Shown: piece after piece, positions 22,759-33,870 of the stretch
Layout of the letters: each line of letters begins with the position of its first letter
Position numbering within the stretch: the first letter of the stretch is position 1
From: Calonectria ilicicola
Lineage: Eukaryota > Ascomycota > Sordariomycetes > Hypocreales > Nectriaceae
DNA length: 64,000 bases
Direction: 5' to 3'
Assembly: GCA_020809705.1 (NCBI GenBank)
Contig: CP085825.1
Span: forward strand, 7,316,001-7,380,000
Translations under genes and position numbers: made by a program
The notes under the pieces: model-generated
What the model was told of the DNA's origin: nothing
What the model saw: only the letters and a program-made list of their open reading frames with translations
Databases searched by the model: none

Positions 22759-23289
22759 GTTTTCTAGTTCAACCGCTTTCTTGTTATTAATATGTAATAT
22801 TTGCCGCATCGATTAAGAATTAGAGATGCACGATCACGAATTAATGGCTTTTTTTTCTTAAATTCACTCTTGGAAATCCTGATTAAAACTTGAATTGAGA
22901 ACAGTGTTGGGATTGTTTAGCGGTCATTCTTCTTGTTGGCAAAACACGGGCTGCTGAATGGTGCCTTTGCTTTTATTCAACCCTGACCGTAGACAGACTG
23001 TAGTATGATGTAATAAAACAATGCTAAAATGCAGAGGGGCATTAGTGCACTATTAGGTCGCAACGTCAACCACAGCGGATCAGATTAGCCAACAAACAGC
23101 CTCATAACCTTGCGCCACATAGCTGCCTGAAAATCCCTCAGTCCTACATCATCTTTCCTGTTCATTCACTCCTTGAAAGCGTCAGCCTCCGTCAAGTTTA
23201 ATTGCTGTACCACTGCCCAGTTACAGTAAACTGATGACCTGAAGTAGATGCGTTCCTGTCGTCTTCCGCTTAATACAAGAGACAATAAC
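22759..23289. other. Intergenic, NLR promoter region
   Basis: 530 bp without coding signal. It contains the 3' end of the coiled-coil gene and the presumed promoter and leader of the NLR gene starting at 23290. Confidence 0.5.
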
Positions 23290-26200
23290 ATGGCTCAAAC
23301 CAATACTTTTTCGGTCGACGGAATCCAAAACACAGGGAACTTCAACGTCAAACGAGACATCAACATCGGTAAGGCAATTGGTCTAGTCAGCTATTAGGAT
23401 GGGGATCTGACTTCTTGTGAAATTCTAGGACATGATACGAATGCTATCTTACTTGCCGACCTCAGAGTGACAGATCCACGTGATGATAAAACCCGTATCG
23501 AGCGCACAAAAGGAGGTTTGCTCGTTGGCTCGTACCAATGGATTCTCGATAATGCCGAGTTTCGGAATTGGCGCGACAATCCCGATATAAGGCAATTATG
23601 GGTAAAGGGTGGCCCTGGAAAGGGTAAAACTATGTTGCTATGCGGTATAATCGATGAATTATACAAATCGCATGCACAATCTCACAATATTGTCTATTTC
23701 TTCTGTCAGGCAACAAGCTCAGTCATTAATAGGGCCACAAATATCCTTCGAAGTTTGGTATTTCTACTTTTAATTCAACAACCATCTCTTATCAAATATG
23801 TTAAAGAAAAATATGATCAAGGGGGAAAGAAAGTATTTGAAGATGAAAATTCTTGGGATTGCCTTTCCAAGGTTTTCTTCAAAATATTACAAGATTCAAG
23901 CTTGCGGGATACATTTATCATTATCGACGCCTTGGATGAATGCGATGAAGGCCTTCAGTCACTTCTAGCCTTTATTCAAAGAGTTCATAAAGATACCAAG
24001 TCAAAGGTACTCGTTTCAAGTAGAAACTGGCCAGAGATTGAGCGTGCATTGCAGCAAGCTCCACGCAAAAAAGCCTATGTTTCTTTAGAACTTAATGAGG
24101 ACGCCATCTCATCTGCTATCAATATTTATATCGAATCTAAGGTTCACGAGTTGGCATATGAAAATAACTACAATGAAGAAACATGTACAGAAGTACACAG
24201 CTATCTTGTTGCAAATGCAAATCAAACCTTTCTCTGGTTATCCCTAGTATTTCAAGAGCTTTCTACCTTTGACGCTGAAAACTGGGATGTTGCGATGATT
24301 TTACGGCAATTCCCCCTGGGTCTTGATTCATTGTATCAGCGAATGATAAACCAAATACAAAAAAATAAAAGACACTTTAACCTATGTCGACAGGTACTCG
24401 CTGTAGCGTGCGTGGTCTATCGGCCCGTCAGCGTACAGGAACTCGTGAATCTTGTCGAGTCACCCCAGTATTTCCCCAGGAACATTCGGGATATGGAAAC
24501 CATTATCCTTCATTGCCGCTCTTTTCTAACCCTTCGCGATGGTATCATCTACTTTGTGCATCAATCGGCGAAAGAATTTCTGTTGTCAAAAGCTCAGGTA
24601 GATATTCTTCCTCATGGCCTGGACCACCAACATCAAATCCTCTTCGAAAAATCACTACATAACATGAAAAATACCCTTCGACGAAATATGAGAAGAATAC
24701 TTGACTCCAATCTGAGAAGCGCCCCCAGAGGCAGTACTTACGGGCTCCTCGGCCTGGGTGCACCTAGCATACAAAGCAAAGACTTTGCAACAGACCCGCT
24801 GGCAGCGGTGCGCTACTGTTACATTTTTTGGGTCGATCATGCCGAAAGTACAAGCCTGGTCAACATTAGCTTACAAGATGATGGGGAAGTGCACGAATTC
24901 TTCAATACCAAATTCCCCAATTGGCTAGAAGCACTTGGTGTTATGGGCTGTATGTCAGAAGGTGCTTTAGCCATGAGGAAGTTGAACAGCCTTGTGATAC
25001 AGCCGTCTAGGAGCGTAGGAGATGCTGTCAAGCAAATAGTACACGATGGACTTCGATTCCTACTATTCTCCAGGACCATGATTGAACTGGCACCCCTCCA
25101 AGTGTATAAATCAGCTCTATTGTTTAGCCCAACAGCTAGTTTGATACGAAAAAGGTACAAGGACCAAGAATGTTCTGAATGGATTATCTCTGAATGTGGG
25201 GTGGCGAGCGAGTGGAGTAGGTGTCTTTTGACACTGGAAAGTGACGAAGGTCAGTCTCAATTAGTTTTTCTATCGTCGCACGAAAAACTACGATTAATTT
25301 CGGGACGTGGAGATGGCAGCCTCAAGGTCTGGGACCCATCCACTGGCACATGTTTGCAAACTTGGCGCGGATTTGAAGATAGAGTTTCATGGTTAGTTGC
25401 TCTAGCAGATGGCACTCGGATCGCGTCCGGTTCAGTGTCTGGGACTGTTAGAATCTGGGACATGGCCACTGGAAAGTGTGAGATATTGGCTAAGCATCCC
25501 GAGGGTCTGGAGTCAGTATGGGTATCATCGGATGGTAGGCGGCTTGCGTTTAGGTCGGGGCACGTGATTAGAATATGTGACGCGATAACTGGTGCCTGTC
25601 TGCAAACCATGGATATTGGCCAAGGGATTACTTCAGTTGAGTTTTCACTCAATTGCACAAAAATATTGACTGTGTCGGAATCCCATGGCATTCGGACTTG
25701 GGATGCAGCTACAGGCAAGTGTCTATGGGCCTACGAGCAAGCCGAAATTCGGAGAGCCACGATTTCGCCTGACGGTACACGGTTGGCATTTACGCCATCC
25801 TCTATCAGATGCCAAATATGGGACACAGCTACTTACAAATCCATCCACACTTTCGTAAGTCCGAAGGGTTTTGGCATTTTAAAGTTTTCTCCAGACAGTA
25901 ACCAGCTGGCATATACAAATCTTCGGGATGAGATATGGGTTTGCCATGGCAAACGCCAACAAGTATTGGGCATCAGTAATGGTATAGTGAATTCACTGGC
26001 ATTTTCACCTGACGGCACCTGGGTCGCTTCGACATCCGGTACAGGGATGATTCATATCTGGCTCACACAGCCAAATATTTCCGACCAGGAAAGCGATTCC
26101 CTTGGTATTCGGAGCCTCATTATATCTCACAACGGCACGCGGGTAGCATCAGCACAATCAGACGCAGTAAAAGTTTGGGATGTAGCTTCAGGCGCATGTT

Positions 26201-26793
26201 TACGAACATTTACTTGTAGATGTGTCTACGGTTCAGTAATATCCTTTTCTCCAGATGATCAGTGGATAGCTTTCCCGTCATCTCAACACGATGCACTGCA
26301 AATGTCACCTCTGTCCGGTGACAACGGCTCGCTCATTTTTAAGGAGCAGGAGGACCTGGTCAGATCTCTTGTGTTTTCACCAAATGGTGGGCAGCTCGCT
26401 TCAACATCATCCTATGGCATCACCAAAGTCTGGGACGTGTCTACACGCACGTGTCTCAATACTCTTGGCAGTGCTGCTAATCACGACACATTTGGGGATT
26501 ACGTTCTAGCATTCTCCCAGGATGGCTCCCGGCTAGTTTCGGGGCAGACAGAGACAAACACGGTAAAGATATGGGACTTGACAACTGGAGCATGCCTATC
26601 CAATCTCGTTGATCTTTCACGCCGCTTGTCATGGTCCCCTATTGACGAAGTAAATCTTCATACTAATCTCGGCATCTTTCATATCCAGCGGCATATGATA
26701 TCACCACCATCTCTCAAAGGCATTGAAGGGATTCCAGAGCTAAGCGTTGAGGATGATATGTGGATTATGAAAAAGCAAGAACCCGAGCTTTGA
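23290..26793 (+). CDS. NACHT-WD40 STAND/NLR-like protein
   Basis: Exons 23290..23368 and 23429..26793, joined in phase 1 (GTAAGG...TTCTAG); 1147 aa. The N-terminus is very short (about 40 residues), rich in Asn/Gly with alternating hydrophobics. It is followed by the linker (DPRDDKTRIE, then TKGGLL) that precedes fungal NACHT domains. The P-loop GGPGKGKT is at 87-94. A Walker B-like segment (FIIIDALDEC) and the winged-helix end (YFVHQSAKEFLL) follow. The C-terminal ~530 residues hold about ten divergent WD40 repeats (for example LKVWDPSTGTCLQ, VRIWDMATGKC, VKIWDLTTGAC). Family knowledge: such proteins act as oligomerising sensors in fungal heterokaryon incompatibility and immunity. The repeats are clearly different from one another, unlike the near-identical repeats of hypervariable HET-E-like receptors. 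There is no HET, HeLo or lipase effector domain in this gene. Confidence 0.93.
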
Positions 26794-27216
26794 ATTCCTC
26801 CTGAATATCGATCTGATCCCATAATATTTAGAGGGACAACATTCGTGCTGGGTCGTAGCTTAGAAAAGGTTGTTATATTTCAGATTTCGCTACATGGCGT
26901 AGATTAAGCATGAGATTGAATAGGGATTTCGATCACAACTTGTCTACCTTTTCTGCAATTACTATATATAAAGAATATACTTCAAAGCAGCTTTATGAAG
27001 GTGGCTGTTCCCCACCACTAAAATATTATCTACTAGAATATCAACGTAGATGGCTCCATACCGTATATTACGATAGTAACTAGCCCCTTTCTAAACAAAC
27101 TAACCAAGTCTCAACCAATAAATGCACAAATACCTATACATTCGGGTAGATACACAATGACCAACCTCCTCTACTACTACTCAGCGATTCACCATTCGTA
27201 ATGCCTTTAATTAGCA
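26794..27216. other. Convergent intergenic spacer
   Basis: About 420 bp between the convergent stop codons of the NLR and the NmrA-like gene. It is AT-rich and shows no feature beyond probable 3' UTRs. Confidence 0.5.
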
Positions 27217-27998
27217 TCAGATTTGCGTCAACTCGTCAGACTCGATGATTTGCTTCTGGAATCCATTCAAAGCAATCCGGACCAAAGCTCCCGCAAGGTC
27301 TTGGACCTGAATGGCACCGTACAGCTTACCAGTCAGTCTTCCGAAAAAACCTGCCTCCGACGACAATATACCACTTGGTCGCGCGCACCAAACCTTGAAT
27401 CGGCAGTTTTGCTCTACAAGTCCACACAATCCCTTTTCAACCTGGCCCTAGAGTGAGAGTCAACAACGGCTATTATACACACAATTCTGTATAGGAGAAG
27501 ACAAATACCTTCATCAGCCGGGTGTCAGCCATGAATGACAAGGACTTTTCTTGGTCCCATTCAGCATATTTTCCGCTGCAGAAAATAAAGCGGAACTCTT
27601 TATTTGCCGGTAGGCTTGGCGCCAGATGCTTTTTGAATGCAGTTGCAGCGGCAAGGGTATAATCAACTTGGACTTTGCGGTATGTTTCAATGTCGGGAAA
27701 CTGTGTTGAACGCCCGCCAATGCCCCTAGGAGCAAACAGTCAGAACAAATCGGGAGTTTTAGATTCGTTATACTTACCAAATACAAGCTTCGCATCCAAC
27801 AAGTCGCTGCAGCACCTCGGGTGGATAGGTGGAGAAGTCTTCATGTATGATGACGGTAACCTTTGCGTGCTTGGTGATTTCGTTGGGAAGATTCTTCCTC
27901 GAGAGAACGAAAACGTGGGTGATGCTAGTATTCGTGATGCACTCACGAATAGCTGCTTGGCCAACTAGGCCTGTTGAACCGGTGATGACGATCTTCAT
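27217..27998 (-). CDS. NmrA/SDR-a-like NAD(P)-binding Rossmann protein
   Basis: Three exons on the minus strand: 27778..27998, 27509..27725, 27217..27447; 222 aa. The first residues, MKIVITGSTGLVGQAA, carry the GxxGxxG dinucleotide-binding turn of atypical SDRs. The next strand ends in the LSRKNLP segment, expected for NADP phosphate recognition. No clear catalytic YxxxK is visible, in line with NmrA-like and HTATIP2-like members that may bind rather than reduce. At about 222 aa it is a compact member. The substrate is unknown. It is the first of four same-strand genes up to 33870. Confidence 0.82.
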
Positions 27999-28938
27999 GG
28001 CTGGAGTTGCGTTGATTCAAATTGTTCTAATGCAGAATTACTGAATAAGATGGGATCGGACTGGTTGTCTTATAATGTCCCGTTCGTCTGGCTAGACATG
28101 AAATCACTTAGAGTCATTCGAAACCTAATTCTAGAAGGCCACTTAATTTTCCAGCATAATATGCGGAGTTTGCGAAAAATCGTATCTCGCATGAGCGGGG
28201 CGGAGTTCTCGATTAACAGTGTAGACAGGCTTCGCTCGAAGCACAAGCCCAAACTCCGCAACTTTCTTACACAGAACGGCCAGCAATAGCTACTATTCAA
28301 TGTAATTGGAAATCACTGCTTACGATATCTGCTACAGGCGCATTGACTAGCAGGCGGGAAACACGCGTCCCGCGCGCTATCAAGAAATGGCTGTTTGGAA
28401 ATTTCCTAATTTGGGTATCCCAGATCATGGCACCCGTTCGTGGATGCCACGCTTCCCGCGCGGGTGGGGGAGCTTTTGCGGATAAGGCTTGAGCTTGTGC
28501 ACAAAGGATCCACTGTGATAGGAGCGCCGTGGATAGCCGCCAGCATCACAACCAGGATTATCTTACCTGCATCATCGATCTACGCAGTACAGCTAAAGAC
28601 TAGCAGGGGTTGCAAGTTTCTAGAAAGGATGGCCAGATTTCATGAAAAGAAAACGAAGGAAGCTCCGGGGAATATAACTTCATCCTAGAGATCATGTAAT
28701 TGAGTATTCCTAACACAACGAAGGTCCCCAAAGTCTCAAGTCTGGAATCTAATTCCGTTCACTTTTTTCTCCGAGTTTATTATTTGATCAAGTAGTCAAA
28801 TTCACCAATCTTCGTAATCCGAAGGCTCCCTCAAATAAAATGAACATGGTTGTTGTTAAACCTAAATCTTTAACTTTTCTAGCCAACCGTAATGTTATCA
28901 GCCTGCGCGGTTGCTCTAATCGGTATAATCAGGGCACC
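27999..28938. other. Intergenic region
   Basis: 940 bp. Short frames at 28050-28300 on both strands overlap and show no domain. It is read as the promoter of the NmrA-like gene and the 3' flank of the racemase. Confidence 0.45.
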
Positions 28939-29640
28939 CTAATCCTCATTTAATACAAAATCAACCGCAGCTTGAGCATGTATGATGCTGGTATCCAAAA
29001 GCGGGACAACGCTATCCCCCGCATCTACCAGCATCCCAAATTCTGTGCAACCCAACACAATTGCTTCAGCACCACGAGTAACCAAGCCAGAAATTATTGA
29101 CCTAAATCCCGATCGTGTTTGAGGATGGAAGATATTGTTGACTAGCTCGTCAAATAGAGCGTTGTGGATAATGTCCTGTTCCTTCGTTTCCGGCACCAAG
29201 ACCTCGAGGCCGTACTTGTCCTGGAGGCGATTGACGAAATAGGTGCCCGTCATCGTATATTTGCTTCCCAGCAAGGCTATAGTGTGATAACCTTGGGCTA
29301 ATATTTTTCTCGCTGTCACATCGACAATGTGCAACATTGGAAGATCAACATTCTCAACAATGTACTTGTCAGCCGCGTGAACTGTATTGCATGCCAGTAA
29401 GAAGAAATCAGCCCCAGCGGTTTTTAGTTTCGTCCCTTCTGCAGCGAGGATCTCTCCGATTTCGTCCCATTTTCCGTCTTTCTGGGCTTGTCGTATGATT
29501 GAGAAGTCTGTCTGAATAAGAACAAGTCTGGGTGTTTGGTCGCCATTGCCGGTGCGGGTTTTGTAATATTCATGGATCGCTCTATAATAGATCAAGGAGC
29601 TTGGCCATGCCATGCCACCTATGATTCCGATTGTCTTCAT
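28939..29640 (-). CDS. Aspartate/glutamate racemase family protein
   Basis: Single exon, 233 aa. The first in-frame ATG is at 29640; the frame extends three codons further only through a TTG. The N-terminus MKTIGIIGGMAWPSS is the standard opening of the Asp/Glu racemase superfamily. Both catalytic Cys are present: Cys84 in LLACNTVH and Cys198 in LGCTEFG. The family interconverts L- and D-amino acids without a cofactor through a two-base Cys mechanism, so an active enzyme is likely. The length is typical of bacterial members. The absence of introns and the bacterial character of the family suggest, without proving, ancient horizontal acquisition. It sits next to a cysteine-synthase-fold gene on the same strand. 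Confidence 0.92.
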   Translation of the reverse strand: MKTIGIIGGMAWPSSLIYYRAIHEYYKTRTGNGDQTPRLVLIQTDFSIIRQAQKDGKWDEIGEILAAEGTKLKTAGADFFLLACNTVHAADKYIVENVDLPMLHIVDVTARKILAQGYHTIALLGSKYTMTGTYFVNRLQDKYGLEVLVPETKEQDIIHNALFDELVNNIFHPQTRSGFRSIISGLVTRGAEAIVLGCTEFGMLVDAGDSVVPLLDTSIIHAQAAVDFVLNED

Positions 29641-30612
29641 TTCAGCCAAAAAGAAGTTCTATTTCGTGTAAGAAACGCAAAATTGAGTGTTGTTGTAAAG
29701 AGATGAAGCCGGATCTTAATTACACCTTGAACTCCCCTCTCCTCCTCCGCTTCATGACAAAAAGGCCGCAAAGCGGCCGGTTCCCATTGGGTTTTTTTGT
29801 GCATTCTCATCGCCCCGCTTTGTTTCAAACTTCTCCACAGGCTAGCGATAATCCTGAAGGACGAACTAGATCGTATGATGACATCTAGGTTTAGCGATGA
29901 TAAAATGCCTAGGCAGTACTGAATATTCGCCGTCCAAGCCCGGTTTGCAATACAATCATCAATTTATTTGAATTTCGCGGTAGCTTATCGGTAGTATTGA
30001 AGGAGCTGTGGTTGGCACTACTTAAATGTTCCGGATGATTAGAGATCATGGGGGAACACTGTCTGTATGATAGGTTCCGATTTACGTGCCCGGCTGTGGG
30101 CTGTGGGCTGACTAAGATGAGGATTCATAATTTAGCCACGCATGCCTCGCTTGGATGTTGCGTCGCTTAATCGTAGCCCGGCTCCTGTGTCAGACTCCCT
30201 CCTCGTATAACATGCCAATACCGGGTTTTCTGGCGTCGGCCACCCCGACGGTCCCGACGCCAAGCGCTTACTGGCCCAAAGAGAACCAATTTGCGGTAAA
30301 AAACGCCAGTGGTCTATACGCAATCTTAGTCTGATTACGCCTATTGGATCATTTACGGAAGCGCTGATACGGGGAGAGGCGCGAAGTCGCAACGGCTACT
30401 GGAGGCTCTCGGGCAATAATTGCTTGGAAATTTAATGCAATCCTCCGTATATAACTTTTACTACAGATATGGCATTTACACATCAGTCATACTTGATTGA
30501 AAATGTACCGAGGTTTTCTTGAAGCAGCCGAAAGACCGTCATTTAGCTGTAGCATCAAAAAACAAAAAAAAACACCCGCGGCTCATCCAGGGTCAGCCAT
30601 TCTTCTTCCTAT
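29641..30612. other. Intergenic region
   Basis: 970 bp between the racemase start and the stop codon of the next minus-strand gene. No supported coding frame was found. The open frame at 30497-30946 plus is the shadow of the PLP enzyme. Confidence 0.5.
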
Positions 30613-31554
30613 CTACTCAGCAGCAAATAAGTCCCCACGCATGTACTTGAGACCAGTGTCACAAGCCACGGTCACAACTGTTTTCCCTGGGCCCAGTTTG
30701 CTTGCCAAGGAAATCGCGGCAACAACATTCAGCCCCGTAGAGGTCCCGACCAAGATCCCTTCCTCTTTTGCTAACCTTCGACACATAGCACGTCCCTCAG
30801 CTTCAGAAACGGCCCATGCCTCATCATACAGTGATTCTTCAAGTAGTGGAGGCACGAATCCAATTCCGATGCCCTCTACACCATGTGTACCGGCTCGGCC
30901 CTCGGTAATGACAGGGGCAGATGCTGGTTCCAACACCACAACGTGACATTGCGGCCATTTAGATTTTAGAACCTTCGACACACCCATGACCATACCAGCG
31001 CCACCAACTGCACCGCAGAAGCCATCAATGCCGTTGGGCAGTTGTTCAGTTAGTTCGCGGCCAAGATTCTCATATCCGACCAAAACATCTTGATTTTTAA
31101 ATTGGTCCGCGAGGTACGTGCCAGCGCTTTGTGATATTTCCTTTGCTCGTTCCCTCATAGATGGAATCAAATCTGCAGTAATCTTGCCGGTAGGACTCTT
31201 GATAAGATCGACCGTAGATCCAAAGGCAGACATGGTGCGAAGCTTTTCAGCAGCAAAGGCGTCAGATGACACCACTTGGAAATTATAGCCTTTTATCGCA
31301 CAGATAAAAGCTAATGAAGAGCCAGTACTGCCACCTGTTGCTTCTACAACAGTCATGCCAGGTCGAAGATCACCTCGACGTTCGGCTTCTTCAATGATCG
31401 ACCGTGCCATTCGATCTTTGTATGATCCCGTGGGGTTTAAATTTTCCAGCTTTATGAAAACACCAGCGTGACCTTCTGGGACTACACGCCGTAGTTGGAG
31501 ACATGGAGTGTTCCCAATGGCATCAAGCACATTGTCGATTGGAGGTGGAGGCAT
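30613..31554 (-). CDS. PLP-dependent cysteine-synthase-fold enzyme (beta-replacement family)
   Basis: Single exon, 313 aa. It has the fold-type II cysteine synthase pattern: an N-terminal IGNTPCLQL, the PLP lysine K46 in PTGSYKDRMA, a substrate loop EATGGSTGSSLA (71-82), a GAVGGAGMVMG phosphate-binding glycine loop, and GTSTG near the C-terminus. In O-acetylserine sulfhydrylases the substrate loop is usually TSGNTG. Here it is T-G-G-S-T-G, with Ser in place of Asn, which suggests a different substrate or nucleophile. Fungal relatives include enzymes that couple activated serine to other amino acids. It could also be a plain cysteine or cyanoalanine synthase. No mitochondrial presequence was seen. 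It is intronless, like the adjacent racemase. Confidence 0.9.
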   Translation of the reverse strand: MPPPPIDNVLDAIGNTPCLQLRRVVPEGHAGVFIKLENLNPTGSYKDRMARSIIEEAERRGDLRPGMTVVEATGGSTGSSLAFICAIKGYNFQVVSSDAFAAEKLRTMSAFGSTVDLIKSPTGKITADLIPSMRERAKEISQSAGTYLADQFKNQDVLVGYENLGRELTEQLPNGIDGFCGAVGGAGMVMGVSKVLKSKWPQCHVVVLEPASAPVITEGRAGTHGVEGIGIGFVPPLLEESLYDEAWAVSEAEGRAMCRRLAKEEGILVGTSTGLNVVAAISLASKLGPGKTVVTVACDTGLKYMRGDLFAAE

Positions 31555-31976
31555 AATGCGTGTGATGGCAGATGCCTTGTTTCGTCCTTGTTCCAGAAGA
31601 ACTCGGTAAAAAAACAGTCAGTTATTTCAATAAAGTTAACCGTTAAAAAAGAATAAATACTTCTTTAGAAAATGAAAGCTCGCGGTAGTCATCTTTACAA
31701 GCAAGCTCAATCGAATAAGTACTTCCCATCAAGTGGGGCCGCGGAAATCCCAAAGTCATTACGTTTTAGGCCAGTGCAAATCTAACCATTGAACACATTA
31801 TTGTGCAAAGTGGGGGTAAGCCAAAATTTGGAACAAGAATCTTTCCTTGGCATTGGTCTAAACTCTGTTGCATAAATTATGCGCTCGGCTATTCAAGGCT
31901 GAGCTGATAGCTAGAACTTCATATTTAGACCATTTCAGGAATGGAACATGTAAAGATTATTGATGAAGTGCCATCT
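31555..31976. other. Intergenic spacer
   Basis: About 420 bp between the PLP-enzyme start and the sugar-porter stop codon. AT-rich, no feature recognised. Confidence 0.5.
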
Positions 31977-33870
31977 TTACTCTTTGTGTTGGACTTCCAT
32001 GACCTTCTCCCCCTGTCTTTCAGCCTGTGCTTCCCTATCATTCATCTGTTTCTGCAACCTGTCGGCGACGATTCGTGCGGATGTTCCGTGTTCCGAGTAC
32101 AGCAAATCAACCTCTTCGAGCGAAAGTCTTGCGGTTTCGGGGTAGCAGTAATAAACCAGGGGTGCAAATGACAAGTTCAAACACATGAAGATGAGGTATG
32201 CCTTCCATTGGAGATGACTGATGAGTGTTGGTGTGACCATGACGATGAAGAAGTTCTGGAGGTCGTTAGCCAAAATCCATATTAACTTTGCCTCTGATCA
32301 AACTTACCCAGATCCAATTCGATGAAACAGCAATAGCACTTCCTTTGCTACGGACGTGTAGGGGTAGGATCTCTGGAACATATGCCCAAGGAACACAGGC
32401 AACGGTGGCACCGTAAATCAACATGAACTAAGAAATTCGTATTAGCACCGAAGAGCAGCAACCCATTTCTATGGACTTACCAGGAAGAAGAATGCAACGC
32501 TAGCGATGGATGTAGAATGAGAAATGGAGGTATTCTTGAAGCTGAGGAGGATGCTAATACACATCATTGCCAAGCCACATCCGATTGAGCCCACGATCAT
32601 AGGCTTGCGGCGACCAATGCGGTCGGCTAATGTAGCAGGGATGAAAGATCCGATCAAGAACATAAGATTAATACTATTCCTATAATTAGTCGAGTCCACT
32701 AGACTAAGTATAATTTTGGGGGACCAGAACTTACGTTGCACTCAACAAAACCGCCATTCTGTGAGACAAGCCGACATTCTTCTGAAGTACCGTGGGCATA
32801 TAATACCTTGAGAAATAACGTTAGTTGAGTTGCCAAATAAATTTTTTTCTGCTGTCGTACACAACAAGGTTGATGCCACCCATCTGGTTCATAAATTGCA
32901 TGCCGTACGCAAGAAGAACTCGTTTGCCGGTCTGAACTTTGTCCTTTTGGAAGATCTTCTTCCATGAATAATCGCCAGCAGCTGATTCCATGCGCAGAGC
33001 GTGAAGAATCTCATTCTGTTCCGTCACAACCTTTTCGTCTTCCGGCTGTTTGTCGTAAACATCGCATAGTACTTGCAACGCCTCTGCACTTCGATCTTTT
33101 CGGTAGAGATATCTCGGTGACTCGGGAAGTCCAAGTGTCATCAAAGTAACAATCTTTCCTCACAGATTAGCTAATATGCAATGTAATCTTAGTGGGCGAT
33201 ACATACGAGGACGAAGAATAGCTGGAAACCAACGGGAAGTCTCCATCCAAGAGGACCATTGATGCTAACCATGCCGTAATCAAAGAATGCAGCTGCGTAA
33301 CTTGTTAGAAGTCAGAACATCAGGCAATTTCGTAATGCTTACAAATGACTAGTCCAAGACCAACAAAGACTACCTCAGAGCACACAAGACGACCTCTCTT
33401 TGAGGCCTCGCAGAGCTCACTTTGATACACAGGGACCGTAGATGTCTCAAGACCGGTGCCAATACCCGTAACGAAACGACCAACCATCATATGGGCCATA
33501 TTCACTGCCGAAGTTTGCAAAGCCGCTCCAATCTGCCCTATTATTAGTTTCAAATTTTGAGGAACCAAAGGGTGTCTTTTTTGCATACCGTGATCCACGC
33601 CATAGCGATGTAAATAACATTTCGTCGACCAGTGCGATCACCAATGAGCCAGCACAAAGCACATCCAGTAAAACATCCCAGGTTGTAGATACTGAGCATA
33701 AATCCCAATTTGGCGTCGTCAGGTTGATCCAAGACATCCAACAGATGGGTGTTGGTGACCAACCCGCTCATCACTCCTTGGTCATAGCCAAAAAAGATGA
33801 AGGCGATTTGGCAAGTGAATGTTATCGCCCAGCGAAGGGATCGACCCCTACCAAACGGGCTGAACGTCAT
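31977..33870 (-). CDS. MFS sugar-porter family transporter
   Basis: Eight exons on the minus strand: 33589..33870, 33343..33532, 33207..33292, 32861..33153, 32735..32806, 32481..32673, 32308..32427, 31977..32255; 504 aa, frame closing exactly. Sugar-porter motifs are in order: FFGYDQGVMSG in helix 1, DRTGRR (loop 2-3), GRFVTGIGTG in helix 4, LGLPESPRYLY before the central loop, MQFMNQMGGINLVVYYMPT in helix 7, DRIGRRKP, and VPEILPLHVRSKGSA. The C-terminal motif reads YPETARLSLEEVD, where PETxGxxLEEID is usual. It is a plasma-membrane H+-coupled carrier of sugars or related polyols by family. The actual substrate is unknown. Eight short exons contrast with the two intronless genes next to it. 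Confidence 0.92.
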
